Origin: Rhodospirillaceae bacterium
GTDB taxonomy: Bacteria > Pseudomonadota > Alphaproteobacteria > Dongiales > Dongiaceae
Assembly (NCBI GenBank): GCA_016712715.1
Contig: JADJQM010000002.1
Location: 1,116,001 to 1,180,000, forward strand
Direction of reading: 5' to 3'
DNA: 64,000 bases
Below, piece by piece: positions 17,230 to 26,042 of the stretch (position 1 is its first letter; the number at the start of each line of letters is the position of its first letter). The notes under the pieces are model-generated. The model did not search any database and was not told where the DNA came from. It was given only the letters and a program-made list of their open reading frames with translations. A program made the position numbers and the translations under genes.

Positions 17230-18089
17230 CCGAGCAGCTCGACTCCGCCGCCACCTTCGCGCCGCACCGGGCGCGGCTGGTCCGCATCGCCTACCGGATG
17301 CTGGGCTCGGTGGCGGAGGCCGAGGACATGGTCCAGGAAGCCTATCTGCGCTGGCACCAGGCGGACCGTGCCGCAGTCTTGAACGACCAGGCCTTCCTCT
17401 CCAAGGTGGTGACCAGGCTCTGCCTCGATCACCTGAAATCCGCCCGGGTGCAGCGCGAGACCTATATCGGTCCCTGGCTGCCCGAACCCGTGGTCGAGGT
17501 GGTGGCCGAGGCCGATGCCGACGATCTGACCTTCGCCCTGATGACCATCCTTGAGCGTCTGTCGCCGCTGGAGCGCGCGGCCTTCCTGCTCCATGATGTG
17601 TTCGGCATGGAATTCGATGAGGTGGCGGCGGCGATCGAGCGCGACCCCGCCGCCTGCCGCCAATTGGCAAGCCGCGCCCGCAGCCATGTGCGCGCCGCCC
17701 GGCCGCGCTTTCCCGTCTCTCCTGAGCAGGGGCGCAACATCGCCAACGCCTTCTTCGCCGCCGCGCGGCACGGCGACATGGCGGGACTGCAGCAATTGCT
17801 GGCCGAGGACGTGATCGTCTATGCCGATGGCGGCGGCAAGAAGACGGCGGCCCGCAAACCGATCATCGGGCGCGACAAGGTGCTGAGATTGTTCGAAGCC
17901 TTCACGCATTATTCGGGCTATGACAGCCCGCAGCTGCTCTATGACGGCGAAATCGACGGCCTGCCCGGTTTCGTCACGCGCGAGCAGGATGGCACGCTGC
18001 AGACCATGGCCTTCGTCCTCGAGGATGGCAGGATCAGCACCATCTATGTCGTGCGCAATCCCGACAAGCTGCGCCACCTGCAGAATTAG
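17226..18089 (+). CDS. sigJ: ECF41-group RNA polymerase sigma factor (SigJ-like)
   Basis: A 287-residue sigma-70 family protein. Region 2 (RIAYRMLGSVAEAEDMVQEA) and region 4 (LSPLERAAFLLHDVFGMEFD) fill residues 10-165. Instead of a separate anti-sigma factor, a C-terminal SnoaL-like domain follows, with the three motifs I associate with ECF41: WLPEP in the linker, DGGGK and the terminal NPDKL. In ECF41 proteins this extension both supports and restrains sigma activity. The gene is translationally coupled to the CMD gene and converges on DUF1772 with a four-base overlap. Confidence 0.94.
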   Translation: MTEQLDSAATFAPHRARLVRIAYRMLGSVAEAEDMVQEAYLRWHQADRAAVLNDQAFLSKVVTRLCLDHLKSARVQRETYIGPWLPEPVVEVVAEADADDLTFALMTILERLSPLERAAFLLHDVFGMEFDEVAAAIERDPAACRQLASRARSHVRAARPRFPVSPEQGRNIANAFFAAARHGDMAGLQQLLAEDVIVYADGGGKKTAARKPIIGRDKVLRLFEAFTHYSGYDSPQLLYDGEIDGLPGFVTREQDGTLQTMAFVLEDGRISTIYVVRNPDKLRHLQN

Positions 18090-18580
18090 GCGGGGGCCCC
18101 ACCACGCATCGCCAGGATGAATCCGGCGCTGGCGAGTGTTGCTGCCAGCATGCGGACATGGTTCCACAGCAGCCATTGCCGGAGATAGCGGACCCAGAGC
18201 GCCGCGGCCTCGGCACTCTCCGGCTGCATGGCGGCCAGCGCGTTGTTGAGCGGGACATTGCCGATCATGGTCACCCCGAACGTGCCGACGAGATAGAGTG
18301 CGCTGGCGCAAGTCAGGTAGCCGACGCCGCCGGTGGCAATGCCGAACCAGCCCAGGATTGCCACCGCCGCCGCCAGCACCGCCGTTCCCATGAAGACGCC
18401 CAGGAACAGCGGGTTGATCACCACGATGTTGATCGCTTGCATGGCGGCGATGGCTTCCGGCGCCGGCCGTTGCCCCAGCGCCCGCATCACGAAGCTCGAG
18501 AACGCGAAGAAGACCCCGCCGATGAGGCCGGCACCCAGGGCCGCGGCCAGGGTCAGGGGAAAGAGCAGAATCTCCGTCAT
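18086..18580 (-). CDS. DUF1772 (anthrone oxygenase-like) membrane protein
   Basis: A 164-residue protein with four membrane segments that matches DUF1772: GAGLIGGVFFAFSSFVMRAL, then AAMQAINIVVINPLFLGVFM, a third hydrophobic stretch and NVPLNNALAAM before the last helix. The family includes fungal anthrone oxygenases, but bacterial function is untested. The start is preceded by GGAG. It reads away from the operator region at 18647-18678 and may share that control. Confidence 0.88.
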   Translation of the reverse strand: MTEILLFPLTLAAALGAGLIGGVFFAFSSFVMRALGQRPAPEAIAAMQAINIVVINPLFLGVFMGTAVLAAAVAILGWFGIATGGVGYLTCASALYLVGTFGVTMIGNVPLNNALAAMQPESAEAAALWVRYLRQWLLWNHVRMLAATLASAGFILAMRGGAPA

Positions 18581-18646
18581 GCTTGGCTCCGGAAATGGGG
18601 CATCGCGAACCGCGACGATACCCGACTTTTGTCACAGCGCGAAGGT

Positions 18647-18678
18647 TTGACAAGTGGTCAATAGGTTGATATCAACCT
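18647..18678 (+). promoter_or_regulatory. Promoter with overlapping 16-bp palindromic operator
   Basis: A perfect -35 box TTGACA (18647-18652), a 17-base spacer and a -10-like TATCAA (18670-18675) precede the DUF1428 gene. A perfect 16-bp palindrome, AGGTTGATATCAACCT at 18663-18678, covers the -10 element, which fits a repressor site. DUF1428, VOC and DUF1772 genes are often under ArsR-type repressors, but no such gene is in the window. Confidence 0.7.
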
Positions 18679-18758
18679 TTTACACAAGAACCGGAAGTAA
18701 CTGCGGCAGGGCTCCGATCAGGACGCGCGTGGCCGCGCTCAATGAATCGGAGGAAACG

Positions 18759-19115
18759 ATGCACTATGTCGACGGATTCCTGTTGCCCGTGCCGAAGAAG
18801 AACTTGACGGCCTATCGCAATCTGGCGCGCAAGGCGGCGAAGATCTGGCGCGAACATGGCGCGCTCGCGGTGTGCGAATGCGTGGGCGACCAGCTCGACA
18901 CCAAAATGGGCCTGCCCTTTCCGCGCGTCATCAAGACCAGGCCCGGCGAAACCGTGATCTTTTCCTGGATTGTCTACAAGTCCCGCGCCCATCGCGACAA
19001 GGTCAATGCCAAGGTGATGGCCGATCCGCGCCTGGCCGGGATGGACATGAACAAGATGCCCTTCGATTTCAAGCGCATGGGCTATGGCGGATTCAAGGTG
19101 ATCGTCAGCGCCTGA
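18759..19115 (+). CDS. DUF1428 family protein
   Basis: A 118-residue protein of the DUF1428 family (ferredoxin-like alpha/beta barrel), with YVDGFLLPVPKKNLTAYRNL at the start, WREHGALAVCECVGD, ETVIFSWIVYKSRAHRD and MPFDFKRMGYGGFK at the end. No reaction is established for the family. ATG 18759 is preceded by GGAGGAAAC. It is followed by a VOC-family gene after 89 bp and probably shares its promoter. Confidence 0.92.
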   Translation: MHYVDGFLLPVPKKNLTAYRNLARKAAKIWREHGALAVCECVGDQLDTKMGLPFPRVIKTRPGETVIFSWIVYKSRAHRDKVNAKVMADPRLAGMDMNKMPFDFKRMGYGGFKVIVSA

Positions 19116-19204
19116 TTCGCTCCCTTAGCCCAGCCGCGATGAATTTCATTCTCTCAGCTGCCATCCGGCAGCAACAACCCACCCAACGTAACCCGATGGA
19201 GACG

Positions 19205-19618
19205 ATGATGAAGCTCAACCCCTATCTGACCTTCAACGGCCAGTGCAAGGAGGCCATGGAATTCTATGCCAAGACCTTGCGTGGCCAGGTTGTCATGATG
19301 ATGAAGAACAGCGACCTAGCGCCAGGCGACCAGATGCCGGGCGTGAAACCCGATCTCATCATGCATGCCCGCATCATGATGGGCGATCAGGTGCTGATGG
19401 CCTCCGACGCCACGGCCGACTGCCAGGTCGATACCAAGGGCATGATGGTCTCGACCGTGGTCGAGACACCGGAAGAGGCCGAGCGCATCTATGGCGAGCT
19501 CAGCGCCGGCGGCCAGATCACCATGCCGATGGAGGAGACCTTCTGGGCCCACCGTTTCGGCATGCTCACCGACCGCTACGGCATCCCCTGGATGGTCAAT
19601 TGCGAAAAGTCGATGTGA
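19205..19618 (+). CDS. VOC family protein (PhnB-like)
   Basis: A 137-residue vicinal-oxygen-chelate protein of the PhnB/DUF1428-associated type. The opening MKLNPYLTFNGQCKEAMEFY is characteristic, followed by MHARIMMGDQVLMASDA and ETFWAHRFGMLTDRYGIPWM. Metal binding is possible through the histidine and glutamate positions, but activity is unknown. ATG 19205 is supported by GGAG; an upstream ATG at 19196 is less likely. Confidence 0.9.
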   Translation: MMKLNPYLTFNGQCKEAMEFYAKTLRGQVVMMMKNSDLAPGDQMPGVKPDLIMHARIMMGDQVLMASDATADCQVDTKGMMVSTVVETPEEAERIYGELSAGGQITMPMEETFWAHRFGMLTDRYGIPWMVNCEKSM

Positions 19619-19649
19619 GGTATCCCGGCCACGAGTTAACGATTATGTA

Positions 19650-19746
19650 AGCTTCCAGTAAGAAAACCCCTTGTCAGCTTCCTGTAAGGAAAGCTATTGA
19701 AAAGCGGCCACGGCATTGGCGGTGATTCGAAATCATCGCCAATGCC
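19650..19746 (+). promoter_or_regulatory. Leader with direct repeats and a 16-bp hairpin before HpaI gene
   Basis: Two 17-base direct repeats (19650-19666 and 19677-19693, 15 of 17 matching, period 27) are followed by a strong hairpin with arms 19712-19727 and 19731-19746 around a three-base loop; 15 of 16 pairs are Watson-Crick and one is G.T. The start codon lies 73 bp downstream. Both a protein operator and an attenuator are possible. No T tract follows the hairpin. Confidence 0.6.
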
Positions 19747-19819
19747 ATTGAAATATAGACGTTTTTCAGAGCTTTCGGCCGCGGCGCCGCCGTCGGCTGC
19801 AGGCAGGGGGAAATTGAGA

Positions 19820-20578
19820 ATGCCGGATGCCAACCCGCTCAGGCGGAAAATGCTGGCTGGCAGCGCCTGTCTTGGCGCATGGCTCTTAACCAATTCGGCT
19901 GATGTCGCCGAAATCCTCGCCTTTGGTGGTTTCGACTTCATCCTGATCGACCATGAGCACGGCCAGGGCAATATCGGCGACGCCATCGCCCAGCTGCGCG
20001 CCGTCAAAGGCAGCGATTGCGCGGGCATTCTGCGCGTTCCAAGTCACGATCCCATCTACATCAAGCGCGTCCTCGACGCGGGCGTCGACGGCATCATGGT
20101 TCCCAATGTCAGCGATGCGGAGGAAGCGCGCCAAGTCGTCGCTGCCTGCCGCTATCCACCACGCGGCAAGCGTGGTGCCTTCGGCGGCATGCGGGCCATG
20201 GATTACGGCTTCAATCCCGGCTACTACGCCAGCGCGGCCGACAAGGTATTTGTCATTGTGCAGGTGGAGAACGCCGCCGCCATCGATCACATCGCGGAAA
20301 TCGCCGCTGTCGACGGCATCGACATGATCTTCATCGGTCCACGCGATCTTTCCGCCAGCCTCGGCAAGCTCAACGAATTTTCAGATCCCTTCGTGCGCGC
20401 GGAGATCGAGCGTGCCGAACAGGCGATCCAGCGCAGCGGCAAACTCCTCGGCAGCACAGCCATCAATGGCAAGGTGGCAAAGGATATGGCTGATCGCGGC
20501 TACCACTTGATCGTCCCTGGCAGCGACGTGACGCTGCTCAGTCTTGGCATCCGAGCCACCATGGCGGAGGCTAGGTGA
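19820..20578 (+). CDS. HpcH/HpaI aldolase family protein
   Basis: A 252-residue class II (metal-dependent) aldolase of the HpaI family, which splits 4-hydroxy-2-oxo acids to pyruvate or a related oxo acid plus an aldehyde. Motifs: FDFILIDHEHGQ (catalytic base region), RVPSHDPIYIKRVLDAG, GIMVPNVSDAEEA, VQVENAAAIDHI (metal-binding Glu) and MIFIGPRDLSASLG. ATG 19820 follows a GGGGGAAATTGAG site; the longer frame would include the leader hairpin. It lies 41 bp before the ATP-grasp gene on the same strand. Confidence 0.92.
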   Translation: MPDANPLRRKMLAGSACLGAWLLTNSADVAEILAFGGFDFILIDHEHGQGNIGDAIAQLRAVKGSDCAGILRVPSHDPIYIKRVLDAGVDGIMVPNVSDAEEARQVVAACRYPPRGKRGAFGGMRAMDYGFNPGYYASAADKVFVIVQVENAAAIDHIAEIAAVDGIDMIFIGPRDLSASLGKLNEFSDPFVRAEIERAEQAIQRSGKLLGSTAINGKVAKDMADRGYHLIVPGSDVTLLSLGIRATMAEAR

Positions 20579-20619
20579 TGGCTTTCCTTCAGACTGTTCT
20601 ACGTTGAGGGCCGGACCGC

Positions 20620-21889
20620 ATGGCCTATCTGCGTTTGCCCTTCTGTTCGCCCTATAAGCTGATCCTGCCCTTGCTGAAGGTTCCGACCACGCCGGCGGAC
20701 ATCATCCACAGTAGTTATGCGCGCTATGTCTGGAAAATGCACGGGCGCCAGGTTCTTGGCCGGACCCTGCTCTACGGGCTGTTGTGGCCGATTCCCTTTG
20801 CCTATCTGTCGTGGAAACATACCCGCAAGCTCGGCGACCGGGTACGCGCGGCGACCGGAAAGGGGAAGCTGCGTCAGGTGACAGAACAGTTCTCCGTCGC
20901 TCTCCGATACTCGATTTCGCCTAGGAAATACTACGTCTTCGAATTGTTCCGACCAGAGCGGCTGCGCCATGCCGGCAGCTACATTGCGCGCTACGAGTTC
21001 AAAGGTGGCCTGCATACATTTCTGGAATCACGCATTGAGCGACCGACCCGGCGCATCCTAAATGACAAGGCCGCGTTCTTTCGGCAATGCCAGAAGAATG
21101 ACATCGCGACCATGCCGACCTACCTTGTCGTTCACAGCGATGGCAATCTGGAAAGGCTGACACCCTTTGCTCATCAAGCCGCTGAAGGGGCGTGGCGGGC
21201 GCGGTTGCGAACGTTGGCTGCGGCAGGCAGACGGCCGCTATCTGGACCAGAATGGCATCACGCGTGATGCCACGGAACTCTTGGTCCACATCGTTACGCT
21301 AGCCGCTGGCAAGGCAATGCTGGTGCAGGGCGCCATGCTCGCGCATCCTGAATTGCGGGATCTGGCCGTCAACGTCCTCACCTCCTGCCGCATCATGAGT
21401 ATCCGGAACGAAACCGGTGGCTTCGAAGCCACGCATGCGGTGTTCAAATCCTCAACCAAGCCGGAAGCAATTGTCGACAACTTTCACAAGGGCGGTATCG
21501 TTTCGCGCGTCGATATGACGACCGGCGAACTGGGGCCGGCCTCGGATGCGGGCACGGCTCAGCCATGCGTATGGTACGACAAGCATCCACTCACCGGCGC
21601 CGAGATCAAAGGACGCATCCTGCCGCAATGGCGCGAGACGATCGACCTCGTGTGCCGGGCGCATGCTGCCTTTCCCGACCGCATCACGGTTGGCTGGGAT
21701 GTGGCGATTACGGATCAGGGTCCGCGCATCATCGAAGGCAATGTTCAATCCGGCTGCGACATGATCCAACGTACTCACGATTTGCCGGCCGGTATCGGGC
21801 GCCTTGCCGAATGTTACGCACACCATGTCGATCTGGCGTTCCTGCGTGACATGTCCGCCGCCTGGAAGGAGCGCAAGGGCCTCACCTAG
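20620..21889 (+). pseudogene. Sugar-transfer-associated ATP-grasp-like protein, frameshifted
   Basis: The locus encodes about 422 residues in two frames. The first part (20620 to about 21165) contains a helical region and NDKAAFFRQCQKNDIATMP. The second resumes LLIKPLKGRGGRGCERW, the ATP-grasp glycine-rich loop, then RIMSIRNETGGFEATHAVF, VGWDVAITDQGPRIIEGNV. The break is at 21166-21168, where one extra T in CCCTTT shifts the frame. It is a paralogue of the gene at 21920-23170, facing it. ATP-grasp enzymes join acids to amines or thiols; the substrate is unknown. Confidence 0.8.
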
Positions 21890-21919
21890 TCCGCGATAGA
21901 CTCGGCCCGAACGCCGCGT

Positions 21920-23170
21920 TTAGTCCAGTTCCATGCGCTGGAGATGCCAGTACATCAACTCGGCATAGCGCGACTGGCCGAGCGGCCCCTGATGCGGGCG
22001 CTGGATATTGTCCACATCGGGCGCCGCATTGCCTTCGACGATCAGCAGCCCGTCCGTGGTGATGGCGATGTCCCAGCCGACGACGATCCGGTCGGCGAAA
22101 TGCGCATGGGCGCGCTGTGCCAGCGCCACGACCTCGTCCCATTGCGGCAGCCTGCGCCCGGGAATGCGGGCACCCGTTTCAGGATGCTGGTCTAGCCAGC
22201 CGACGCTGGGCGCCAGGCCGAAATCGGTTGCCCTGCCCAGCTCACCGGTGACGAGGTCGATCGGTGCCGCGATGCAGCCGGAATGGAAATTATCGACGAT
22301 GCTGGCGGAACTCTGACCCATGCGGAACACGGCCCGCACCGCTTCAAAACCGCCTTTCTCGTCGATCATGGTGACGAGGCGCACGGTGGCCAGCGCACCT
22401 GGTGACAGGTCGGCGATGTCCGCATGGTTGATCAGCCGGACCTGAACCATGTAGGGCTCGCGGCGCGACAGGTCAATGAGACGCGCAAGCAGCCTGCTTT
22501 CATCCAGACTTGCGCCATCGGCGCGGTGATAGAGACCATCGCGATAGTGCCACAGTTCGGCGCGCGTACCGCCGCGACCGCGCGTGCGCTTGACGAAGAG
22601 ATCACGCGGCGGCAGAGCGGCTCGTCCTGTCCCCTCGATGCGCCCGTCCGACAAGGACAATTCCGTCGCCGAGACGGGCAGGCCGCGTGCCTGGCAGTAG
22701 CTGGTGAATCCGTCCTTGCCGGTCATGGGCGAAGTGGTCCCATCCGCTTTCAGGCGACGATAGAGCCCGTCCTTGACGACGAAGCGATGGATGTAGTCAC
22801 CAGCCAGTCGCCGCCGTTCGGGCAGGAAGAATTCCATGACGTAATAGGCCTGCGGGCGAAAGCCGAAGCGCGCGGCGAGCCAGGCCTGCTCGGCCATCTG
22901 CCGGATAATACCCTTGCCGGTTCGCGCCCTCACCATGGCGGCGTTGCGCCTAGTCAAGTCGATCACCCGCGGCGCCAGCAGGGCCGGCCACAGCAGCAGC
23001 AATAGCACCATCTCGATGGTGCCGAAGAAGCCGAGGCTGTGCCAAATGGCTCGGTAGTGGATTTTGTGCAGCCGCTCCGCTGCTTCGGTGCCGGCTGGTA
23101 GGAACGCCCAGAGGAGTGGCAGCGGTGGTGGGAATTTCTGCACACTGATCTTGATCTCGTTTGCCGCCAT
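21920..23170 (-). CDS. Sugar-transfer-associated ATP-grasp-like protein
   Basis: An intact 416-residue paralogue of the preceding gene. After a hydrophobic segment (LGFFGTIEMVLLLLLWPALL) come GKDGFTSYCQARGLPVS, FVKRTRGRGGTRAELW (nucleotide-binding loop), ATVRLVTMIDEKGGFEAV, VDNFHSGCIAAPIDLVTGE, VVGWDIAITTDGLLIVEGNA (metal-binding acidic residues) and VDNIQRP. This order resembles the ATP-grasp proteins associated with sugar transfer. ATG 23170 gives a length equal to the paralogue; the longer frame to 23278 is less likely. The two genes converge with 30 bp between stops. Confidence 0.82.
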   Translation of the reverse strand: MAANEIKISVQKFPPPLPLLWAFLPAGTEAAERLHKIHYRAIWHSLGFFGTIEMVLLLLLWPALLAPRVIDLTRRNAAMVRARTGKGIIRQMAEQAWLAARFGFRPQAYYVMEFFLPERRRLAGDYIHRFVVKDGLYRRLKADGTTSPMTGKDGFTSYCQARGLPVSATELSLSDGRIEGTGRAALPPRDLFVKRTRGRGGTRAELWHYRDGLYHRADGASLDESRLLARLIDLSRREPYMVQVRLINHADIADLSPGALATVRLVTMIDEKGGFEAVRAVFRMGQSSASIVDNFHSGCIAAPIDLVTGELGRATDFGLAPSVGWLDQHPETGARIPGRRLPQWDEVVALAQRAHAHFADRIVVGWDIAITTDGLLIVEGNAAPDVDNIQRPHQGPLGQSRYAELMYWHLQRMELD

Positions 23171-23296
23171 GATGCGCGACGCCTTCAGCCAATCGTTTTC
23201 GACCCCACGGCCTCTAGCAGAATCGGGGAGTCGGGTCACGTGAAAGCTCAGTCGGGGCGTGGCAGGAAAGCGCCACAATCTTGAGCAGTTAAGCGA

Positions 23297-24007
23297 TTAC
23301 AGCTTCGCCGCCGCCAGGATCTCGCCGCCCAGCGGCAGTTGGACGAGGACAGCGCTGGCCAGCCCGTCGGGTACCGGCGGCAGGTCGAGCGCCACGGCAT
23401 CACCGTTCCACCCGCCTAGCCGGATGAGTTCCCGGACGCTGTTCTTGATCGGCAGCACGCGCCGCCGGTTCTCACCCCGCGCCACCGGGACCTCGGTGAT
23501 GCGCGGATCATAGCGCACCAGCCAGATATCTGCCGGCAGCATTGGCGCAGCGCCCGCGCCGATCTCGAGCCGGTCGCCGTCGCGCTGGATCGGCGGTGGT
23601 GCCTCCGCGCCGCGCAACACCGCTTCCGCGTCGATCAGCGCCTGCAATTCGCCAAGATCATGGCCGATCACATCCCGGCGGCCATTCACCACGATCTGCG
23701 GCGTGAAGGCGCCGGGATGGCCGAGCGGCCGTTCATAGACCATCTGCCGCTGCGTGAACTCCTTCCGCGCGAAGGTATCTTCCCAGCCCAGGTAATCCCA
23801 ATAGGTGACGCCGAAGCTCAGGGCCAGCACATCGGCCCGCCCACTCACCTCGATGAGATTGGCATCCGCCGGTGGGCAGGACGAACAGCCCTGGCTGGTG
23901 AACAGCTCGACCACGACGGGGTGGGCCGCCAATTCCTCCGACCGGGCCGGCAGGGCTGTCGCGAAGGCCATGCCCAGTAAAACCACAAGCGGCGAACGCC
24001 ATGCCAT
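23297..24007 (-). CDS. DUF1223 thioredoxin-like secreted protein
   Basis: A 236-residue protein with a signal peptide (WRSPLVVLLGMAFATALPAR, cleavage after about residue 22) and the DUF1223 thioredoxin-like core: VVELFTSQGCSSCPPADANL, WDYLGWEDTFA, RQMVYERPLG and FTPQIVVNGRRDVIG. The CxxC sits at about residues 41-44 and suggests periplasmic thiol-disulfide chemistry, though the family is uncharacterised. Confidence 0.92.
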   Translation of the reverse strand: MAWRSPLVVLLGMAFATALPARSEELAAHPVVVELFTSQGCSSCPPADANLIEVSGRADVLALSFGVTYWDYLGWEDTFARKEFTQRQMVYERPLGHPGAFTPQIVVNGRRDVIGHDLGELQALIDAEAVLRGAEAPPPIQRDGDRLEIGAGAAPMLPADIWLVRYDPRITEVPVARGENRRRVLPIKNSVRELIRLGGWNGDAVALDLPPVPDGLASAVLVQLPLGGEILAAAKL

Positions 24008-24089
24008 GATGCAACTCCCTTACCCGTGGCATCCGGACGCGGATGCCCCACTGGCAGTTCGCACCGCGCGGCGATTTGTTACGGAACCT

Positions 24090-24768
24090 TCACTTCGCCG
24101 CAAAGCTCACATCGCCATACCAGCCTTCGCTGATCCCGCCGGCATTGTCGGCATCGGTCATGATGGCGATGACATCGACCCGGTCGATCGTCTCGCCGAA
24201 CAGCTCTTGGAAATCGTCGCGCAGGTTGCGGCTATGCGCCACCATCTCGCCCGCGGGAGCCGCACCGCTGTCGATGGCGATCTGCTTGACGCTGGGCGCA
24301 AACGGGTTGGGCCAGGACGCACCCACCGGCTGCGACAGTGACCAGACATATTGCACGGCGATGGTGTCGAGGTTGAAGAGGCCGCGCTTCACCACGAAGT
24401 AAAGGCGTAGCGGATAATCGTCGCCATCCTTCCGGCGCGGATCGAGCCCGGCTTTGCCCGCCCCCCAAAGCCCAGCGCCACTTGACCACCGGCGTCTTGG
24501 CAAGATCGATCTCCATCTCGCGATAGAGTCCGGACGCTGTGCCGTTGGCCTTGGCATGGAGGGCCGTGCCGCCGGCAAAGGGCACAAGATCATAGAGCGT
24601 CTTGCCGGCGAAGATCTCCTCCTGCCACTGGCCGCGATCGCCGGCCCCAAAGCGCGCGACGGCGACCGGGTCCGGCCCGCTTTGCCCGAAGGCTGTCACC
24701 GGGGAGGCCGTCACCGGGACGAGGGCGCCCAGCAGGGCGGCGAGCAGCATTCGACGTGTTGTCATCAT
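24090..24768 (-). pseudogene. DUF3047 secreted protein, frameshifted
   Basis: Reading MMTTRRMLLAALLGALVPVT as a signal peptide, the protein continues VARFGAGDRGQWQEEIFAGK, LYREMEIDLAKTPVVKWRWA and, after a frame change, GKAGLDPRRKDGDDYPLRLY, then VIAIMTDADNAGG. This matches DUF3047, about 225 residues after correction. The change occurs in a C run at 24461-24466 (plus strand), one base too long. The gene lies 82 bp downstream of the DUF1223 start side and on the same strand. Function of DUF3047 is unknown. Confidence 0.85.
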
Positions 24769-24869
24769 GCCTCTTATACGCGGGGCGGCGCGTCTCTGGA
24801 TCCCCCCCATTGGGATCCCCCTATATGATGCGCGAGGGTGCGGCACCCGCGCGTCGCAGCAGGCTGGCC

Positions 24870-26042
24870 TCACACACCGCGCGTCGGATAGGGCAATGCC
24901 GCCGCCGGCAGGTTGCCATCGACATGCTTGCGCAACGACGCATCGGCGATGCCGTAGCCCCAATTGATCAGCCGCTCCTGCCGCGCGTCGGGCATGGCTT
25001 CGAGGCGCGTCGGCGTCTCGGCGAGGTCCCTGGTGTGGTCGGGCGGGAATTGCGTGGCCGAGCCGCCATACTTCGTGATGTCCCCACGGATGCTCCAATA
25101 GGCGCCGCGCCGGCTGCCGTCGATATAGGAGCCGATCAACTGCCGCTTGCGCAGGCTGCGCACCTGGTTGTCGACGAGGTCGAGCACGCGCAGGGAATGC
25201 AGCGCCCAATCCTCGGCGGGCTCGCCTTCATCGGCGATCTTGGCGCCGGCATCGCTCACCAGCACGGTCTGGTATCGCTTCCACACCGTCTCCAGGCCAA
25301 GATTGTCATAGACCCCGCCATCGCTGAGCACGACGCGTTTGTTGAAGGGCGGATGGTCCAGCGTCGCCCCTTTCTCCGGCGGGCCGAAACTCGCCGGGTC
25401 GAGCTTGATCACCAGCGGCGAGAGGATCGGTGGAAAGGCCGAGGAGGCGGCGACGGCGGTCGCCAGCGACAAGGTCGGCTTGTCGACGAGGCCGACCCGG
25501 TAATCGCCCATATAGGGTTTCGAGAAGCGCCACAGCGCGCCAGTCTGCACATTGGTGGCGTTGATGACGAAGCGCGGATGGTCGGGCAGCGATTGCAGCG
25601 TCGCCGAGCCATAGAGATGTTTGGCATAGGCGGCAGCCACCTTCTCGCCGATCGTGCCGGGAAAGAAGATGCCGCTGAGCACGGATTTTACATCGAGGGT
25701 GTGGCGGGCGAGCGCGCGGATCGGCGCCACCACCTGGGGCTCGAAATCGGCGCGCACCTTCAGTGGGTCGAAGCTGAGCTTGCTCCATTTCAGGGCGAGC
25801 TGAGCCGCCGTGATCGACCCGCCCGAGACGCTGGAAATGCGCACCAGCTTGTCAAGCAGCCCCGCATCGTACAATCGCCACAGCGTGCCGACAGGAAACA
25901 GCATGGCCCGATAGCCACCGCCCGACAGAGCAAGCGCTGTCCCGGGCTCGGGGCCGCCTTGGGCATCCGGCCGATTGACGGGCGACTGGCGCTGGGCCGG
26001 GTCGGCGCTGACGGGTGGCAGGGCGGTCTCGTTGGTCGGCAT
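24870..26042 (-). CDS. Patatin-like phospholipase family protein
   Basis: A 390-residue serine hydrolase. The oxyanion loop is ALSGGGYRAMLF (about residue 40), the nucleophile serine lies in SSVSGGSITA (Gly-x-Ser-x-Gly variant of the patatin type) and the catalytic aspartate in LSDGGVYDNLG. It should hydrolyse acyl esters of phospholipids in the cytoplasm or at the membrane. No signal peptide is seen. It is followed after about 100 bp by the DUF3047 gene on the same strand. Confidence 0.9.
   Translation of the reverse strand: MPTNETALPPVSADPAQRQSPVNRPDAQGGPEPGTALALSGGGYRAMLFPVGTLWRLYDAGLLDKLVRISSVSGGSITAAQLALKWSKLSFDPLKVRADFEPQVVAPIRALARHTLDVKSVLSGIFFPGTIGEKVAAAYAKHLYGSATLQSLPDHPRFVINATNVQTGALWRFSKPYMGDYRVGLVDKPTLSLATAVAASSAFPPILSPLVIKLDPASFGPPEKGATLDHPPFNKRVVLSDGGVYDNLGLETVWKRYQTVLVSDAGAKIADEGEPAEDWALHSLRVLDLVDNQVRSLRKRQLIGSYIDGSRRGAYWSIRGDITKYGGSATQFPPDHTRDLAETPTRLEAMPDARQERLINWGYGIADASLRKHVDGNLPAAALPYPTRGV

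Noticed and set aside
18590..18640. Second ECF41 promoter before DUF1772
   Set aside because: A TGTGACA and a CGTC are present on the minus strand, but the first box has a mismatch and the spacer is 12 rather than 16.
17025..18653. 542-codon minus-strand frame
   Set aside because: It overlaps the sigma factor, CMD and DUF1772 genes in the wrong frame and has no recognisable domain.
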